Positions 37,956 to 49,132 are shown, numbered from the stretch's first letter. The stretch: 64,000 bases of DNA from Gordonia jinhuaensis (GCF_014639795.1 NZ_BMGC01000015.1:1-64000); one strand, 5' to 3'. Program-made: numbers and translations. The notes: generated by a model not told the origin, from the letters alone.

Positions 37956-38029
37956 TGACCCTGCCGCCTCGCGGCCCTGGTGACCCTGCCGCCTCGCGGC
38001 CCTGAGTGACCCTGCCGCTCGGCGGTTGA
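37956..38029. repeat. Three tandem 25-26-bp copies after lpqB
   Basis: Units starting TGACCCTGCCGCCTCGCGGC lie at 37956, 37981 and 38007, the third shortened and diverged. Each starts with TGA, repeating the stop context of lpqB, and contains CCGC-CTC-GCGG, a small hairpin. Confidence 0.8.
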
Positions 38030-38130
38030 GTGCCGGGCCCGGCTGTGGACATCCCGGCGATTGTGGACAAGCCGGCGCGCCGGGCGCCCACCCCACCCCG
38101 CACGGGGGAGGGTGCTGCGAGGCTTGCGTT

Positions 38131-38802
38131 GTGGATGTGACGGCGATCGGTCGGGCGCTGGTCGACCTGGCGGTCCCCGCCGCCTGCGGCGGCTGCGGAC
38201 GACCGGGTGTGGACTGGTGTGACAGTTGCGACGATCTTCTCTGCGACACACCGCTGCACGTCACTCCTCGGGTGGGACTTCCGGTCGCGGTCTGGGCGGC
38301 GGCGCACTATCGGGATCCACACCGCCGCGCGGTCATCGAGCTCAAGGAATATCGGCGGGTGGATCTGGTGCGGCCGCTGTCGCACTGTCTGGCCTCGTTG
38401 CTGATCTGGATGGGCCGCCACGGGCAGATCCCCGACCGTGACCGGCTGGTGCTCGTGCCCGCCCCCACCCGCGTGCTGGCCGCGCGCCGCCGCGGCGGTG
38501 ATCCGGTGACCAGGGTCGCGCGGGCGGCTGCATCACTGCTCGGCGACCGGGTGACCGTATCGCCGATGGTGAGAACCGCTGCCACAGCGCGCGATTCGAC
38601 CGGTTTGTCGGTTGACGGGCGGATCGCCAACATGGCGGATGCGATACACGTGCTCGGTCGCCGCGCACCACCGCCACCGGATGCGGCGGTGGTGCTCGTC
38701 GATGACGTGCTCACCACCGGGTCGACCTGTGCGGCCACGATCGCCGCACTCGCCGGTGCCGGCATCGGGATCGACGTGGTTGCGGTGATCGCCGCTGCCT
38801 GA
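38131..38802 (+). CDS. comF: ComF-family phosphoribosyltransferase-like protein
   Basis: A 223-residue ComF protein, related to the competence-associated DNA-uptake helper of other bacteria; its role in Mycobacteriales is not known. It has a cysteine-rich zinc-finger region CGGCGRPGVDWCDSC near the N-terminus and a C-terminal phosphoribosyltransferase-type motif VVLVDDVLTTGSTCAATI. I chose GTG 38131, close to the start of homology. Position between lpqB and hpf matches Rv3242c. Followed at once by a 14-bp repeat array starting at its stop. Confidence 0.85.
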   Translation: MDVTAIGRALVDLAVPAACGGCGRPGVDWCDSCDDLLCDTPLHVTPRVGLPVAVWAAAHYRDPHRRAVIELKEYRRVDLVRPLSHCLASLLIWMGRHGQIPDRDRLVLVPAPTRVLAARRRGGDPVTRVARAAASLLGDRVTVSPMVRTAATARDSTGLSVDGRIANMADAIHVLGRRAPPPPDAAVVLVDDVLTTGSTCAATIAALAGAGIGIDVVAVIAAA

Positions 38803-38880
38803 TCGTCGCTGTCTGATCGCGGCCGTCTGATCGCGCCCGCCTGATCACTGCTGTCTGATCACTGCCGCCTGGTCGTGCGC
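38799..38880. repeat. Six 14-bp degenerate tandem units from the comF stop
   Basis: Units CTGATCGTCGCTGT, CTGATCGCGGCCGT, CTGATCGCGCCCGC, CTGATCACTGCTGT, CTGATCACTGCCGC and a last partial CTGGTCGTGCGC. The first contains the comF TGA and each full unit repeats a TGA. The period of 14 rotates the frame, so most frames soon meet a stop. Confidence 0.85.
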
Positions 38881-39072
38881 GGGGACCGCGCACCCCGCGT
38901 TGACAACAGGTGAATCGCGTGCCAATCGTCACCTAATTGGACATGGCCAAATGATGGCGCGGTGCGGGTCTGGGCGCTACGGTCGACTCAACGGCACAAT
39001 CCCTCACCGCAGCCGGACGGAGGTGATCACTCACCACCAGGTCGCCCGTGGTGTCATCTGCGGGCCGACATC

Positions 39073-39089
39073 ATTGGCATGACGCCAAT
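39073..39089. promoter_or_regulatory. Inverted repeat upstream of hpf, possible operator
   Basis: ATTGGC-ATGAC-GCCAAT, a perfect 6-bp inverted repeat with 5-bp spacer, lies 147 bp before the hpf start. A perfect TTGACA (38900-38905) and a second dyad CCAAT...ATTGG near 38922-38940 are upstream, and two copies of ATCTGTGGCACA follow within 30 bp. Apart from these the 355-bp region 38881-39235 has no gene I can support. Confidence 0.4.
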
Positions 39090-39235
39090 TCATCTGTGGC
39101 ACAACGTATCTGTGGCACACAGACGCCTGCGTGAATCGTTCCCCTGCGCGAAGTCATCGCTGCGATGCAGCGGCGCGGCGTGCACTGCGGAACCCGCGTC
39201 CCGAGGGCGTCGATCCGACAACATCGGAGGTAACG

Positions 39236-39994
39236 ATGTCATCATCCCTCGCCCAGTCAACCCGCGCCCAGTCCACTCGAGATCAATCCGCTCGAGATCA
39301 GACAACCACCGACCCCGGCGATCTCGTGGATCCGTTCGAGATTCCGTCCACCTATGTGCGCGATACCGACACCGACACGTCACCCCTGGCCGAGCCCACC
39401 GCGACGATCGTGGTGAAGGGACGCAATGTCGACGTCCCCGATCACTTCCGGCGCTATGTGGCACAGAAACTCGCTCGGCTCGAGCGCTATGACTCGACCC
39501 TGTACCACTTCGACGTCGAACTCGACCACGAACGCAACCGCCGCCAGTCCAAGAGCTGTCAGCATGTGGAGATCACCGCCCGGGGTAAGGGGCCGGTGGT
39601 GCGTGCGGAGGCGTGTGCGGAGAACTTCTACGCCGCACTCGAGGCGGCGCTGGCCAAGACGCAGTCGCGCCTGCGCCGGATCAAGGACCGGCGCCGGGTG
39701 TCCTACGGCAGCCGCACCCCGATCTCGGTGGCCGAGGCGACCGCCGACGCCGACGTCGAGGTCGACCCGCTCGACGGTGCCGACCCGTACGCGGGAAAGG
39801 TCGAACACTACGAACCCGGCCACGTCGTGCGGGTCAAGGACCACCCGGCCGAGCCGATGACCGTCGACGACGCGCTCTACCAGATGGAACTCGTCGGGCA
39901 CGACTTCTTCCTGTTCCACGACTCGGAGACCGACCGGCCCAGCGTCGTCTACCGGCGCCATGCCTTCGACTACGGGTTGATCCGGCTGGCCTGA
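39236..39994 (+). CDS. hpf: Ribosome hibernation promoting factor, long form
   Basis: A 252-residue long HPF, which pairs 70S ribosomes into 100S dimers in stationary phase or stress. After a hydrophilic N-terminus of about 50 residues comes the S30AE domain ([40 protein letters not shown]), a linker, and the C-terminal dimerisation domain ([37 protein letters not shown]). GGAGG lies 5 bp before the ATG at 39236. The N-terminal tail has repeated Gln-Ser-Thr-Arg units. It corresponds to Rv3241c, followed by a strong terminator before secA. Confidence 0.92.
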   Translation: MSSSLAQSTRAQSTRDQSARDQTTTDPGDLVDPFEIPSTYVRDTDTDTSPLAEPTATIVVKGRNVDVPDHFRRYVAQKLARLERYDSTLYHFDVELDHERNRRQSKSCQHVEITARGKGPVVRAEACAENFYAALEAALAKTQSRLRRIKDRRRVSYGSRTPISVAEATADADVEVDPLDGADPYAGKVEHYEPGHVVRVKDHPAEPMTVDDALYQMELVGHDFFLFHDSETDRPSVVYRRHAFDYGLIRLA

Positions 39995-40020
39995 CGATTC
40001 GCCGGGGGAGAGGCGACGAT

Positions 40021-40063
40021 CCGCGCGCTGGGGTCGGGCGATATGCCCGACCCCAGCGCGCGG
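40021..40063 (+). terminator. Terminator between hpf and secA
   Basis: A perfect 19-bp stem, CCGCGCGCTGGGGTCGGGC (40021-40039) with GCCCGACCCCAGCGCGCGG (40045-40063), loop GATAT. No U-run follows, as is usual here. It insulates secA from hpf transcription. Confidence 0.8.
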
Positions 40064-40096
40064 TGGCCGTCGCGGCGACGGCCGTGTGGTGGTCGG

Positions 40097-40102
40097 TACG
40101 AT
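40097..40102 (+). promoter_or_regulatory. Candidate -10 of secA
   Basis: TACGAT lies 53 bp before the secA start and after the hpf terminator. No good -35 is found 17 bp upstream, so this is a weaker call. Confidence 0.35.
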
Positions 40103-40154
40103 GGTGGGCGATCTGCCGAGGGTCACACGTGTAAGTCGATCGGATCGAGGGATT

Positions 40155-42955
<2,801 letters not shown>

Positions 42956-42965
<10 letters not shown>

Positions 42966-43012
42966 GACCCAGAAGCGCCGCTGAGACCCAGAAGCGCCGC
43001 TAGATTCAGAGG
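42956..43012. repeat. 19-bp tandem repeats spanning the secA stop
   Basis: GCGCCGCTGAGACCCAGAA is repeated exactly at 42956-42974 and 42975-42993, with a third diverged copy to 43012. The first copy carries the secA stop, so the Arg-stop context is duplicated downstream. Confidence 0.85.
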
Positions 43013-43109
43013 CGCCGCCGAGCCCGCTCGCGGGCGCGTCACCGGACAACTGTCGGACGCGTAACCGACGATCTGCAACCGCAGACGCCGGTCATGCGTC
43101 TGAGGTTGC

Positions 43110-43670
43110 ATGACCTCACATGCGCTGATCGATTCTGCTGCGCCGACCTGTCGCCCCGCAGTCGGCCTCGCTGTGCCCGCAGCCCACAACGCCGCAGCCC
43201 ACAACGCCGCAGCCCACAACGCCGCAGCCCACAACGCCGCAGCCCACAACGCCGCACCCGCAGCCGGTACCGCTTCGGCCGGTTCCGATCGGCCGGCGGC
43301 GGTGTCGGCGCCCCCGGATGCTGATCTGCGGCCACTCGCGGCCACCGCGGTGCGGCGCATTCTCGAGGTGCTCGACCGGCGACGTCGCGTCGAACAGGTC
43401 GCGTCCATGTGCGCGCCGCATGTGCTCGACCAGCTCCGCGTGATCACCCGCGGCCGGGCCGGTGCCGGCAGTGCCGCGGTGGTGTCACGAGTTCACCTGC
43501 AACGCAGCGATTCCGGCGCCATCGAGGTGTTCGCCACCTATCGGCGGGGTGAGCGCACCCATGCGCTCGCCGCCCGACTCGAACACAGTGAGGTCCGTGA
43601 GCGGGTGACGCCGGGTGGTCCGCGACGCAAAGTCCGTCGATGGACCGTGGTCGCCCTCGCGGTGGGGTGA
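43110..43670 (+). CDS. Rv3235-family protein (DUF6459-like)
   Basis: A 186-residue protein with a family resemblance to Rv3235 of M. tuberculosis: AVRRILEVLDRRRRVEQVAS, then HVLDQLRVITRG, ending in KVRRWTVVALAVG. The function is unknown in any organism I recall. The first 70 residues are low-complexity, with five AHNAA repeats from a 15-bp tandem array. GAGG lies about 6 bp before the ATG. Position after secA and before the acyltransferase relative matches the mycobacterial order. Confidence 0.8.
   Translation: MTSHALIDSAAPTCRPAVGLAVPAAHNAAAHNAAAHNAAAHNAAAHNAAPAAGTASAGSDRPAAVSAPPDADLRPLAATAVRRILEVLDRRRRVEQVASMCAPHVLDQLRVITRGRAGAGSAAVVSRVHLQRSDSGAIEVFATYRRGERTHALAARLEHSEVRERVTPGGPRRKVRRWTVVALAVG
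43179..43253. repeat. Five exact 15-bp tandem repeats (AHNAA coding)
   Basis: GCAGCCCACAACGCC occurs five times without mismatch. Being a multiple of three it adds in-frame residues to the disordered N-terminus of the Rv3235-like protein; copy number is likely variable between strains. Confidence 0.92.
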
Positions 43671-43790
43671 CGGGCACTACCATCACCTCATGCCTATGAC
43701 GGAGCTCGCGGTGACCGGATCCGCTGGCCGACGCGACGATGCGGGTGCGGACCTTCCCAGGATCACGGTGGCCGGGGGTGCCGACACCAC

Positions 43791-45179
43791 ATGGTGAATC
43801 GGCTGTCGGACGACGACGCGGCCTTCTTCGAGGCGGATCAGCGCGGATCCACCGACCACGTGGTGTTCGTGCTGGTACTCGAGCGCGGTGAACGCGGACT
43901 CGACTACCAGCGGCTGATGACCACGGTCGAGGAACGGCTCCAGTTCGCCCCGCGCTATCGGCAATGTGTGCGCACCGGTGTCGGCCTGTCGCACCCGGCG
44001 TGGGTCGACGACCACGACTTCGACATCACCTACCACGTACGGCGATCGGCGTTGCCCAGCCCCGGCGCCGACGAGCAGCTCTACGACCTGGTGGAACGAC
44101 TGATCTCACGGCCGCTGGACCCCACCAGGCCGCTGTGGGAGATGAATCTCGTCGAGGGGCTCAGCGGTGGGCGGGTCGCCGTGATCACCAAGACGCACCG
44201 AGCGGTGGTGTCGGCGTCGTCGCCGGACATCTCCGAGGTGCTCCTCGACGACACGGTGACCCCTGATCACATCGCCGAGGACATCTGGCTGCCCGAGCGC
44301 GAACCCGGAGGTGTGGAACTCGCGGTCGCCGAGCTGATGCGGCTCGCGACACATCCGTGGCGCGTGGCCGAGACCGCATATCTGTTCGGGCCCTCATGGC
44401 TGGCGGGGCGGGCCATCGCGGGCGTGACTCGGCGTGCCCGCGATCTGCTCGGTGGTTCGGCGTCGGCGCCGCAGAACGCACTGAACGGTCCGGTCGGAAA
44501 CCACCGGCGTTTCGCGGTGGTCTCGGTGGGTATCGACCGGATCGAGTCCATTGCCGCCGACGACGGGGTGAGCGTCGACGTGATCGTGCTCGCCGCGCTC
44601 AGCGGTGCACTGCGCCGCTGGTTGGCCTCGCGGGTTCCCGCGGTGTCGTCCTCGGAGTCGGTTCGCGTGATGTTGCCCGACGGGCCGGCGGGGACCGCTG
44701 AGCCGCACGACGTCGACATCGACCGCCGCTGGGTGGCCGACGGGCTGCGTGGCACCGTGGTCGATCTGCCGGTGGGAGAGTCCAATCCGTCGATCCGGAT
44801 CGCCCACATATCCCATTCGAGTTCCAAACACCGTCAGGTTCTCGACCGGAGATTCGACGGGCGGCCGATGCCCTCGGCCGCGACCGTGCACGCGTTGGCC
44901 GCCCGCGCCGTCCATACGCTGCGCAACGGTGACTTCAATGTGCCGTTCGCGGTCGGGATCGGCTCGTCGGGTCCGCGCTATCTCGCAGGCAACCGGCTGC
45001 TCGCCGCGCTCCCGGTGCCGGTGCTCGTCAACGACCGCGTCTTGGCGATCGGGGCGACCGCCTACGACGGCGACCTCCATTTCGCCTTCACCGCCGACCG
45101 TGATGCGGTGTGGGATCTCGAGACCCTGCCCGGTTACGTCGAGGAATCGCTCGACGAACTCGACGAGAGGACACGATGA
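43791..45179 (+). CDS. WS/DGAT-family acyltransferase with degenerate active site (Tgs3-like)
   Basis: A 462-residue relative of wax ester synthase/diacylglycerol acyltransferases, which make storage lipids. It keeps the start NRLSDDDAAFFEADQRGSTD and RPLDPTRPLWEMNLVEGL. The catalytic HHxxxDG should follow; here it reads KTHRAVVSASS, so the second His, the Asp and the Gly are lost. It is probably not a normal acyltransferase. In M. tuberculosis the same place holds tgs3 (Rv3233c/Rv3234c). ATG 43791 or GTG 43794 may be the start. Its stop overlaps the next gene by 4 bp. Confidence 0.82.
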   Translation: MVNRLSDDDAAFFEADQRGSTDHVVFVLVLERGERGLDYQRLMTTVEERLQFAPRYRQCVRTGVGLSHPAWVDDHDFDITYHVRRSALPSPGADEQLYDLVERLISRPLDPTRPLWEMNLVEGLSGGRVAVITKTHRAVVSASSPDISEVLLDDTVTPDHIAEDIWLPEREPGGVELAVAELMRLATHPWRVAETAYLFGPSWLAGRAIAGVTRRARDLLGGSASAPQNALNGPVGNHRRFAVVSVGIDRIESIAADDGVSVDVIVLAALSGALRRWLASRVPAVSSSESVRVMLPDGPAGTAEPHDVDIDRRWVADGLRGTVVDLPVGESNPSIRIAHISHSSSKHRQVLDRRFDGRPMPSAATVHALAARAVHTLRNGDFNVPFAVGIGSSGPRYLAGNRLLAALPVPVLVNDRVLAIGATAYDGDLHFAFTADRDAVWDLETLPGYVEESLDELDERTR

Positions 45180-45784
45180 GGGTGTATCTGCCCGCCACAC
45201 TGGCGATGCTGATGGCGTTGAACGAGACCGGGGAGTTCACGCCGGTCAGCGGGACGGGCTTCGCCCTCACGCCCGCGTTGCGCGAGGCCTACACCTCCGG
45301 CGACGACGACGAGTTGTCGGAGGTGGCGATGCGTGAGGCGGCGCGGGCGTCGCTGCGTCTGCTGGCCGCTGAGCAGTCCGATGCACCTGCGCACTCCGAC
45401 GCTGAGCAGTCCGATGCGCCCGCGCACTCCGACACCGGGCAGTCCGACGACACCGGGCAGTCGGATGCATCCGGGAAGGCGGCGGGGGAGAGTGCACTGC
45501 CGACGCGGCGCGCGGTGGTCGCCGCCGACGTCGACGACGTGACGCTGCGGCCTGACCTCGACGCCGCGGTGGTGCGGGTGGGCGGGACGATCCCGTTGTC
45601 GTCGGTGGCCTCGGTTCACGTCGACGGCGGTGACGCCGAGGCGAGCGTGCGCGCGGCGACGGAGGTGGTCGATGCCGCCGACCTCGGCGACGAGGATGCG
45701 GAACTGGTGATCGGCGACGTCGAGGATCACGACCTCGGCTGGTATGCCACGCAGGAGCTGCCGTTCCTGCTCGAACTGCTCTGA
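45176..45784 (+). CDS. DUF6912-family protein (Rv3231c-like)
   Basis: A 202-residue protein of unknown function with the family pattern MRVYLPATLAMLMALNETGE, FALTPALREAYTSGDDDE, PDLDAAVVRVGGTIPLSSVA and a strong end DLGWYATQELPFLLELL. The middle (residues about 66-100) is an expanded Gln/Ser/Asp/Ala segment from 33-bp (45368-45433) and 15-bp repeats. The ATG overlaps the preceding stop, so it is coupled to the acyltransferase-like gene. Its 3' end overlaps the convergent GNAT gene by 58 bp. Confidence 0.8.
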   Translation: MRVYLPATLAMLMALNETGEFTPVSGTGFALTPALREAYTSGDDDELSEVAMREAARASLRLLAAEQSDAPAHSDAEQSDAPAHSDTGQSDDTGQSDASGKAAGESALPTRRAVVAADVDDVTLRPDLDAAVVRVGGTIPLSSVASVHVDGGDAEASVRAATEVVDAADLGDEDAELVIGDVEDHDLGWYATQELPFLLELL

Positions 45785-46326
45785 CCGGCATCACGCCGCA
45801 GCATCGCCCATGAATCGGTGGACGTCCATTCGCCCTTGCACCAGTCCGCCTCGACGGCACGCCCTTCGTGACGAAACCCCAGGCGTGTGAGCAGAGCGGC
45901 TGCGGGGGCGTTGCGGACATCGGTGATCGCGCACACGCGGTGTGCGCGTTGGGTTTCGAACAGCTCACCGACAAGTGCATCCAATGCCTCGGTGGCCAGA
46001 CCGCGACCGCGCCCTGCGGGTGCGACGGTGACGCCGACCTCGTAGGTGTCGGGTTGCTCGGCGAGTGCGTGGACCGCGAGATCGCCGACCAGCGTCGGGG
46101 CGTCGCGGAGACGCACACCGATCTGCAACCACTGTCCCGATCGGCTGGCGATGGAGTCCGGTTGTCCGGCCACGAGTTCCGCCGCGTCGGTGCGGGAGTA
46201 ATCGGTGGTCCACGACTGGAAGCGCGCGGTGCCGGGGTCGCGACGGTAGGCGACGAACTCGGTCAGATCGGCTGTCGTCAGCGGCGACAGCACCACACGG
46301 CGGGTCACGATGGGGAAGTCGATCAC
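45727..46326 (-). CDS. GNAT-family N-acetyltransferase
   Basis: A 199-residue acetyltransferase of the RimJ/RimL type (TRRVVLSPLTTADLTEFVAY), with the acetyl-CoA-binding segment APAGRGRGLATEALDALVGE and the later RNAPAAALLTRLGFRHEGRA. The substrate is unknown. Start GTG at 46326. The last 18 residues lie opposite the end of the DUF6912 gene, so the natural stop may have been lost or shifted. Convergent with that gene and cooriented with the lipase upstream. Confidence 0.8.
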   Translation of the reverse strand: MIDFPIVTRRVVLSPLTTADLTEFVAYRRDPGTARFQSWTTDYSRTDAAELVAGQPDSIASRSGQWLQIGVRLRDAPTLVGDLAVHALAEQPDTYEVGVTVAPAGRGRGLATEALDALVGELFETQRAHRVCAITDVRNAPAAALLTRLGFRHEGRAVEADWCKGEWTSTDSWAMLRRDAGQSSSSRNGSSCVAYQPRS

Positions 46327-46379
46327 TCCCGCGACGCTAGAGCACCGCCCGCGACATCATCGGCGCGGGCGGTGCGGTG

Positions 46380-46405
46380 CGGGCAACCCGCATGCGGGCT
46401 GCCCG
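46380..46405. terminator. Near-perfect palindrome downstream of the lipase gene
   Basis: CGGGCAACCCGCA (46380-46392) faces TGCGGGCTGCCCG (46393-46405), one mismatch in 13. It could end lipase transcripts before the GNAT gene. Confidence 0.5.
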
Positions 46406-46411
46406 AGCTCG

Positions 46412-46459
46412 GACGAGCTCTCCATCAGACGAGCTCTCGATGAGACGAGCTCTCGATGA
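46412..46459. repeat. Three 16-bp tandem units after the lipase
   Basis: GACGAGCTCTCCATCA then GACGAGCTCTCGATGA twice, with a partial fourth. It ends 15 bp from the lipase stop. Confidence 0.85.
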
Positions 46460-46474
46460 GACGAGCCCTGGCGA

Positions 46475-47791
46475 TCAGCGGAAGTGGGCGTTGAGCCAGT
46501 TCCACGCCGGGATCGAGGTGAACAGGTCCGGCAGCACATGGTTGACCACCAGCCCGGGGAAGATCGGCGGCGTCTGGTCGTTGATCAGCGTCACGTCGGC
46601 ACCCTGCGCGCGCCAGTCCTTCACCGGCTGCAGCACCTGGCCGTGCGGGACCACGTCGTCGTTGACCCCGGTGGTCACCAGGACGGGGGCGTTGGGCTTG
46701 AGTCGGCCGATGCGCTGCTCGTCGACGACCCGCTTGATCTCGGGGTTCGCGGCGATGATCGCGGCCAGCGATGTCCCGCTGCGCGTCCAGCTCTGGGTGT
46801 GCTGGAAACCGAAGGTCAGGGCCGTGTCGACGATGCACTGGGTCGACACCGTCTTCAACGCAGCACGTCCGCGCGCGTTGACCTCACGGTCGATGATCGG
46901 GGCGATCTGCGGATAGCGGGCCTCCAGCCCGTTGATCGCATATCCGATCGCCCCGGCGATGAAGGTGCCGTCGATCCCGGAGACCGTCTTGGCCAGATCG
47001 GCGGGCGGTGCGCCGGCGTAGGTGCCCTTCACGTGGAGTTCGGGTGCGTAGGTCGCGGCCATCTCGGCTGCCGACGCGGCGGCTCCACCACCCTGGGAGT
47101 AGCCCCAGAAACCCACCGGGTCAGAGGCTTTCGCTCCGGACAGGGTGATCGCCGCACGTGCGGCGTCGAGGACGGCGTGGCCCTCCTCCACCCGGTTGAC
47201 GTAGGTGTGGATGCCGGGGGTGCCCAGCCCGATGTAGTCGGTCATCATCACCCGGTAGCCGCTCTGCAGCAGTGCGTAGGCGAACACCGCTTCGTAGTTC
47301 ACCCCGAGCGAGGGCTTCGACAGGTCCACCGAGGCGGGGAAGGTCATCAGTTTCGACGGTGCGCACTGATCGCCCTGACCGATGGTGCCCGGCGCCAACA
47401 CGATGGTGGGCCGCTCGCCGCGACCGGTCCATGCCGCGCTGGGCTCGATGAGCGTTCCGGTCACCGCGGTCGGGGCGCCGTCCTGCAGTGTCGAGGAGTA
47501 CATGACGGTCTTCGCGTCGCCCGGCCACTGTCCCGTGAGTCCGGGGATCTGCAGCAGCAGAGGAGTCGACACCGACTTGAGCACCGCGCCCGGGGTTCGC
47601 GGGACGACCGCGGGCGGTGTGTAGAAGTCTCCGCCCGGGCTGCTCGAACCGAGAGCGAGTGCAGGGTGCGGGGCGATGGGCTGCGGTGGGGTCGGCAGTG
47701 GTGCCGCTGCGGCGATCCCGCCTCCGACAGATATCCCCCCGAGCGCCGTAAGCGCAGCCACAGCAGTGGCCATATGTGTCTTGAGTCTCAC
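46475..47791 (-). CDS. Secreted lipase (LIP/PF03583 type)
   Basis: A 438-residue exported lipase. Signal peptide MRLKTHMATAVAALTALGGI with cleavage after GGIAAAA. The mature part has the nucleophile elbow GFWGYSQGGGAA (Ser), an Asp in VTTGVNDDVVP and a C-terminal His in VVNHVLPDL. This family, first described in Candida and common in Mycobacteriales, hydrolyses acylglycerols. I use GTG 47791: a perfect -10 TATACT lies 8 bp upstream, implying a leaderless transcript, while ATG 47815 lies within the promoter region. Divergent from the reductase gene. Confidence 0.87.
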   Translation of the reverse strand: MRLKTHMATAVAALTALGGISVGGGIAAAAPLPTPPQPIAPHPALALGSSSPGGDFYTPPAVVPRTPGAVLKSVSTPLLLQIPGLTGQWPGDAKTVMYSSTLQDGAPTAVTGTLIEPSAAWTGRGERPTIVLAPGTIGQGDQCAPSKLMTFPASVDLSKPSLGVNYEAVFAYALLQSGYRVMMTDYIGLGTPGIHTYVNRVEEGHAVLDAARAAITLSGAKASDPVGFWGYSQGGGAAASAAEMAATYAPELHVKGTYAGAPPADLAKTVSGIDGTFIAGAIGYAINGLEARYPQIAPIIDREVNARGRAALKTVSTQCIVDTALTFGFQHTQSWTRSGTSLAAIIAANPEIKRVVDEQRIGRLKPNAPVLVTTGVNDDVVPHGQVLQPVKDWRAQGADVTLINDQTPPIFPGLVVNHVLPDLFTSIPAWNWLNAHFR

Positions 47792-47799
47792 ATCGGGGG

Positions 47800-47822
47800 A
47801 GTATAGCTTACTCATCGGTAAG
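47800..47822 (-). promoter_or_regulatory. Lipase promoter with CTTAC-N6-GTAAG operator
   Basis: On the minus strand TATACT (47805-47800) is a perfect -10 element 8 bp from GTG 47791. Just upstream is the dyad CTTAC-N6-GTAAG (47807-47822), where a repressor would block RNA polymerase. The dyad matches those at the reductase and desaturase promoters. Confidence 0.6.
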
Positions 47823-47876
47823 TTCGTGGACCTTCGTCCCCGCCGGGGTTGTCGGACCACCGGGGTCGCAAGGTAA

Positions 47877-47892
47877 CCTACGGTCCCGTAGG
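47877..47892. promoter_or_regulatory. Operator CCTAC-N6-GTAGG before the reductase gene
   Basis: A perfect dyad ACCTACGG-TC-CCGTAGGT (core 47877-47892) overlaps a likely -10 TAACCT (47874-47879) for the reductase gene. It shares the CYTAC-N6-GTARS pattern of the neighbouring promoters. A TetR-type regulator is the likely binder, but no such gene is in the window. Confidence 0.6.
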
Positions 47893-47922
47893 TAGTAGTC
47901 GGCCCGGTCGTGAGGTGTGGAT

Positions 47923-49044
47923 ATGAACTGGCTCGAGAAGCTCGAACTCCCGGCGCGCGGGGTCGCGTCGAGGAGCCGTACGAGCAACGTCGCCCGTGGC
48001 GTGATCGCCCGACTGACCACGCCGTTGCTCCCCGATGACTATCTGCAACTGCTCAACCCGCTCTGGTCGGCACGTGAGCTGCGCGGAAAGGTGGTCGAGG
48101 TCGTCAACGAGACCGAGGACTCGGCGACGATCGTCATCGAACCCGGGTGGGGTTTCACCTTCGACTATCAGCCCGGTCAGTACGTGGGGATCGGCGTACT
48201 CGTCGACGGGCGGTGGACGTGGCGCTCGTACTCGCTGACGTCGGCACCCGGTGCCGACGAGCGCACCCGGGGCAGGCAGATCTCGATCACGGTCAAGGCG
48301 ATGCCCGAGGGGTTCCTCTCCGGGCATCTGGTGCGCGGCCTCACGCCGGGCACCATCGTCCGGCTCGCCGCACCGGCGGGTGAATTCGTTCTGCCCGAAC
48401 CGATTCCGGCGAAGTTGTTGTTCCTGACCGCAGGCAGCGGGATCACCCCGATCATCTCGATGCTGCGCACGATCGAACACCGTGGACAGAGTGCGGACAT
48501 CGTGGTGGTGCATTCGGCACCCGACGCCGCGTCGGCGCTGTTCGGCGACGAGTTGTCGGCGATGACGCAGTCGGGACTGATCGACTCCCACGTGCAGTAC
48601 ACGCGGGAGTCGGGTCGGCTGGATGCACGCACACTCACCGAACTGGTTCCCGACATCGCCCAGCGGCAGGTGTGGGCCTGCGGTCCCGAGTCATTCCTGT
48701 CGGTGGTCGAGAGCTACTTCGGTGAGATCGGTGCCCAGGACCGCCTGCACATCGAGCGGTTCGCGGTCGAACGCGGTGCGGTCGGCGCCGCGGGCGGGAC
48801 GGTCACCTTCAAGAAGGCGCACCGCGAGGTCGAGGTCGACGGTGCCACCACGCTTCTCGAGGCCGGCGAGTCGGTGGGTGTCCAGTTGCCCTTCGGCTGC
48901 CGGATGGGCATCTGTCAGACGTGTGTGGTGACGCTGGACAAGGGGGCTGTCCGGGACCTCCGCAACGGTGACGAACACGTGGAGGGTGAGCGGATCCAGA
49001 CCTGCATCAGCGTGGCCGCCGGAGACTGCACGCTCGACGTGTGA
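47923..49044 (+). CDS. Ferredoxin-type oxidoreductase for desaturase (Rv3230c-like)
   Basis: A 373-residue flavin reductase with fused [2Fe-2S] domain. FAD-binding [14 protein letters not shown](P)H-binding [15 protein letters not shown], and the C-terminal ferredoxin cysteines [11 protein letters not shown] plus a later QTC. In M. tuberculosis the orthologue Rv3230c supplies electrons to the stearoyl-CoA desaturase DesA3. ATG 47923 is chosen over GTG 47917 because GAGG at 47912 is then 7 bp away. It lies before two desaturases with its own promoter/operator, so electron supply and use are physically linked. Confidence 0.9.
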   Translation: MNWLEKLELPARGVASRSRTSNVARGVIARLTTPLLPDDYLQLLNPLWSARELRGKVVEVVNETEDSATIVIEPGWGFTFDYQPGQYVGIGVLVDGRWTWRSYSLTSAPGADERTRGRQISITVKAMPEGFLSGHLVRGLTPGTIVRLAAPAGEFVLPEPIPAKLLFLTAGSGITPIISMLRTIEHRGQSADIVVVHSAPDAASALFGDELSAMTQSGLIDSHVQYTRESGRLDARTLTELVPDIAQRQVWACGPESFLSVVESYFGEIGAQDRLHIERFAVERGAVGAAGGTVTFKKAHREVEVDGATTLLEAGESVGVQLPFGCRMGICQTCVVTLDKGAVRDLRNGDEHVEGERIQTCISVAAGDCTLDV

Positions 49045-49103
49045 GTGATCGGTGTGCACCCGTTGCCGCACCTGAGTGCGGACAACATCGCAGATGGCAG
49101 GGG

Positions 49104-49132
49104 TTGAACCTCGACCTACGGTGCAGTAACCT
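49104..49132 (+). promoter_or_regulatory. Desaturase promoter
   Basis: TTGAAC (49104-49109) and TAACCT (49127-49132) are separated by 17 bp. Two overlapping operator dyads (49115-49145) cover the -10 and the likely start site. Confidence 0.65.

Noticed and set aside
38799-38880. CRISPR-like array
   Set aside because: The 14-bp units are contiguous without unique spacers and no cas gene is near; it is a simple tandem repeat.
43179-43253. CRISPR or phage-type repeat
   Set aside because: Repeats are in-frame 15-mers coding AHNAA within a gene, with no spacers.
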